From positions 1 through 6,757 of the forward strand of contig CANFGA010000176.1 in assembly GCA_947446335.1 (NCBI GenBank): DNA of 6,757 nucleotides, read 5' to 3'. Position numbers and translations under genes: made by a program. A model generated the notes under the pieces. It was given only the letters and a program-made list of their open reading frames with translations. It had not been told where the DNA came from and searched no databases. This document shows positions 5,526 through 6,757 of the stretch, in pieces. Positions within the stretch are counted from its first letter, which is position 1. Each line of letters begins with the position of its first letter. Source of the DNA: Oxalobacteraceae bacterium. GTDB lineage: Bacteria; Pseudomonadota; Gammaproteobacteria; Burkholderiales; Burkholderiaceae_D.

Positions 5526-6266
5526 ATGAAAAACATGAATCCGAATCAACTCAATCAAGAACAATTGGCTCTGCTGGGAGCTGCGTTTGTCGCAGGTTAC
5601 GGCGTCGGCTCGTCTGGTGGCAGCGGGCCGCAGCCACCCAGCCAGGATCTCAATGCTGAAATACCGGCATCAATCCATCAAGTCCCGCAAATTCCAATCG
5701 TGCTGGATGGAAAAAATGCGGCGCCCGAACAGGTCAAGGAGTTCGATGGCAAGCCCTTGTACAGCATCTTCGACGAACGCGCTTCGGCTGGGGAAATATT
5801 GCATGTTTTTACTGACCGACAAAAAGCTTTGCAGTATTGCAAGAAAACCACGCCATCAAAACGATCGCTTGCCGATGACGTCGTGGATTTGGCGACAACC
5901 ACAGACTTCAAGGCCAGCGACATTACCGAGGGTGATCCATTCATCGGTGCCGCGCGACTCTTCGAACACATCAACTTTCAGGGCAGCGTGTGGGACATGT
6001 ATGCGATGAACGGTAATGTCCCAGATTTTCGGCAAGTACTCTGCTTCCTATGGTGGTGCCAGAATATTAACGACAGGGTATCGTCGATAGACAACCAGGT
6101 TGTTGCAATGGCGGTCTATCGACCCAAGCGAGCCTTTACCGTGCTGCATGAAAACATCAATTTTTCCGGATCCCAGCTCTGGATTGTTGAGAGGCAAATG
6201 GTTTCAAGCCTGATACCTTCCGGTTGGAACGACAGAGCCTCGTCGTGCTCGTTTCATTTGATCTAG
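5526..6266 (+). CDS. Beta/gamma-crystallin domain protein
   Basis: This is a 246-residue protein with a C-terminal beta/gamma-crystallin fold made of two Greek-key repeats (about residues 143-195 and 202-246). Each repeat has an aromatic-rich hairpin (LFEHINFQGS; LHENINFSGS) and a canonical calcium motif of the N/D-N/D-x-x-S/T-S type: NDRVSS at 182-187 and NDRASS at 235-240. Calcium-dependent stabilisation is known for such domains; biological roles in bacteria vary, and some related proteins are protease inhibitors. Residues 1-38 are Gln/Asn-rich, then hydrophobic and Gly/Ser-rich (LALLGAAFVAGYGVGSSGG). This is not a standard signal peptide. Residues 60-142 are unrecognised. The ATG at 5526 was chosen for AGGAGA 7 nt upstream; a GTG at 5475 in frame lacks such support. 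The stop overlaps an IS5 target site. Confidence 0.85.
   Translation: MKNMNPNQLNQEQLALLGAAFVAGYGVGSSGGSGPQPPSQDLNAEIPASIHQVPQIPIVLDGKNAAPEQVKEFDGKPLYSIFDERASAGEILHVFTDRQKALQYCKKTTPSKRSLADDVVDLATTTDFKASDITEGDPFIGAARLFEHINFQGSVWDMYAMNGNVPDFRQVLCFLWWCQNINDRVSSIDNQVVAMAVYRPKRAFTVLHENINFSGSQLWIVERQMVSSLIPSGWNDRASSCSFHLI
6263..6266. repeat. CTAG target site of the IS5-family element
   Basis: CTAG matches the YTAR target rule of the IS5 group and directly precedes the element's terminus. It contains the TAG stop of the crystallin gene. The matching copy at the far end lies outside the window. Confidence 0.5.
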
Positions 6267-6757
6267 GGAAATGCTGATTTATTCCTGAGCAACCATTCCG
6301 GTCAGCAACCAGACCTGAGACAATAACGGCACGCCCACCCTTAACCAAACGATCATGCAAAAAAGCTTTTCCGACCTCGAATACGCCGCGAAGAAGAAGC
6401 TGACCCGTCGCGATCGCTTTCTTGCCGAGATTGACCAAGTCACGCCGTGGGGCAAACTGCATCAGGAGATCGAGCCGTTTTACCCCAAGGTTGTCGGTGC
6501 CGGTCGCCCTCCAATTGGCTTGGTGCGCATGCTGCGCATGTACGTGGCCCAGCAGTGTTTTGGCTTGTCCGACGAAGGCATCGAAGATGCGATTTACGAC
6601 AGCCAGGCGATCCGTGGTTTCGTCGGCATCGACCTCAATCGCGAGTCGGCGCCGGATGCAACGACGCTGCTGAAATTTCGTCATTTGCTGGAGGCGAACG
6701 GCCTCACGCGCAAGATTTTTGACGCCATCAACGGACACTTGGCCGACAAAGGTTTGA
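6267..6757 (+). mobile_element. IS5-family element, left part
   Basis: The sequence GGAAATGCTGATTTATTC at 6267 resembles IS5-group terminal repeats and begins next to a CTAG target. A transposase gene of that family starts 88 bp inside. The element continues past the right edge, so the other terminus and target copy are not visible. Positions 6267-6354 are its untranslated leader, with no strong ribosome-binding site. Confidence 0.75.
6355..6757 (+). CDS. IS5-family transposase, N-terminal part
   Basis: The first 134 codons of an IS5-family DDE transposase are present; the gene runs off the window with no stop. The N terminus MQKSFSDLEYAAKKKLTRRD and the following FLAEIDQVTPW match the usual start of the family. 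They are followed by the conserved N-terminal (DUF772-type) domain: RPPIGLVRMLRMYVAQQCFGLSDEGIEDAIYDS, given here as two adjoining blocks (RPPIGLVRMLRMYVAQQ, then CFGLSDEGIEDAIYDS), then PDATTLLKFRHLLE. The catalytic DDE residues lie further on and cannot be judged. It reads in the same direction as the crystallin gene, with no terminator between them. Confidence 0.9.
   Translation, partial: MQKSFSDLEYAAKKKLTRRDRFLAEIDQVTPWGKLHQEIEPFYPKVVGAGRPPIGLVRMLRMYVAQQCFGLSDEGIEDAIYDSQAIRGFVGIDLNRESAPDATTLLKFRHLLEANGLTRKIFDAINGHLADKGL

Noticed and set aside
6157..6738. Minus-strand open frame of 193 codons
   Set aside because: It crosses the crystallin gene end and the IS5 terminus and is antisense to a recognisable transposase.
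1..6757. CRISPR array, tRNA, rRNA or toxin-antitoxin pair
   Set aside because: No regularly spaced repeats, no tRNA-like or rRNA sequence, and no small gene pair with a known toxin or antitoxin motif was seen on either strand.

Overview
The window is a mosaic of mobile DNA around a single cargo-like gene. The moderately GC-rich coding style and the element types (a RIT tyrosine-recombinase trio, IS66 and IS5 families) suggest a proteobacterium, perhaps a beta-proteobacterium. This is inference: no rRNA, tRNA or housekeeping gene is present to fix the taxon.

Layout. Positions 1-17 are a scrap of an IS66 tnpC gene reading on the + strand. Positions 18-3396 are a complete RIT (recombinase-in-trio) element. 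Its two ends carry a perfect 27-bp inverted repeat plus further repeats just inside. Its three minus-strand genes, ritA, ritB and ritC, overlap head to tail, and all three keep a full tyrosine-recombinase active site. The RIT sits inside the tnpC gene of a second IS66 copy (3397-5230, minus strand; tnpA, tnpB and a truncated tnpC). The outer IS66 end is at 5230. Both flanks of the RIT are IS66 tnpC sequence pointing inward, which one simple insertion cannot produce.

Positions 5231-5525 are non-coding and hold the likely IS66 target sequence, three short palindromes and the leader of the next gene. Positions 5526-6266 (+) encode a 246-residue protein with a C-terminal beta/gamma-crystallin domain that has two intact calcium-binding motifs, behind an unusual glycine-rich N terminus. 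Its TAG stop lies in the CTAG target site of an IS5-family element that begins at 6267 and runs off the right edge.

How it works together: tnpA, tnpB, tnpC, ritA, ritB and ritC all read leftward, so IS66 transcription can run into the recombinase trio. The ritA ribosome-binding site lies in a perfect 9-bp hairpin that could damp such read-through. The RIT has disabled its host IS66 by removing the C-terminal part of TnpC, including the expected catalytic Glu. The crystallin gene is the only non-transposition gene, hemmed in by IS66 on one side and IS5 on the other. No CRISPR, RNA gene or defence system was seen.
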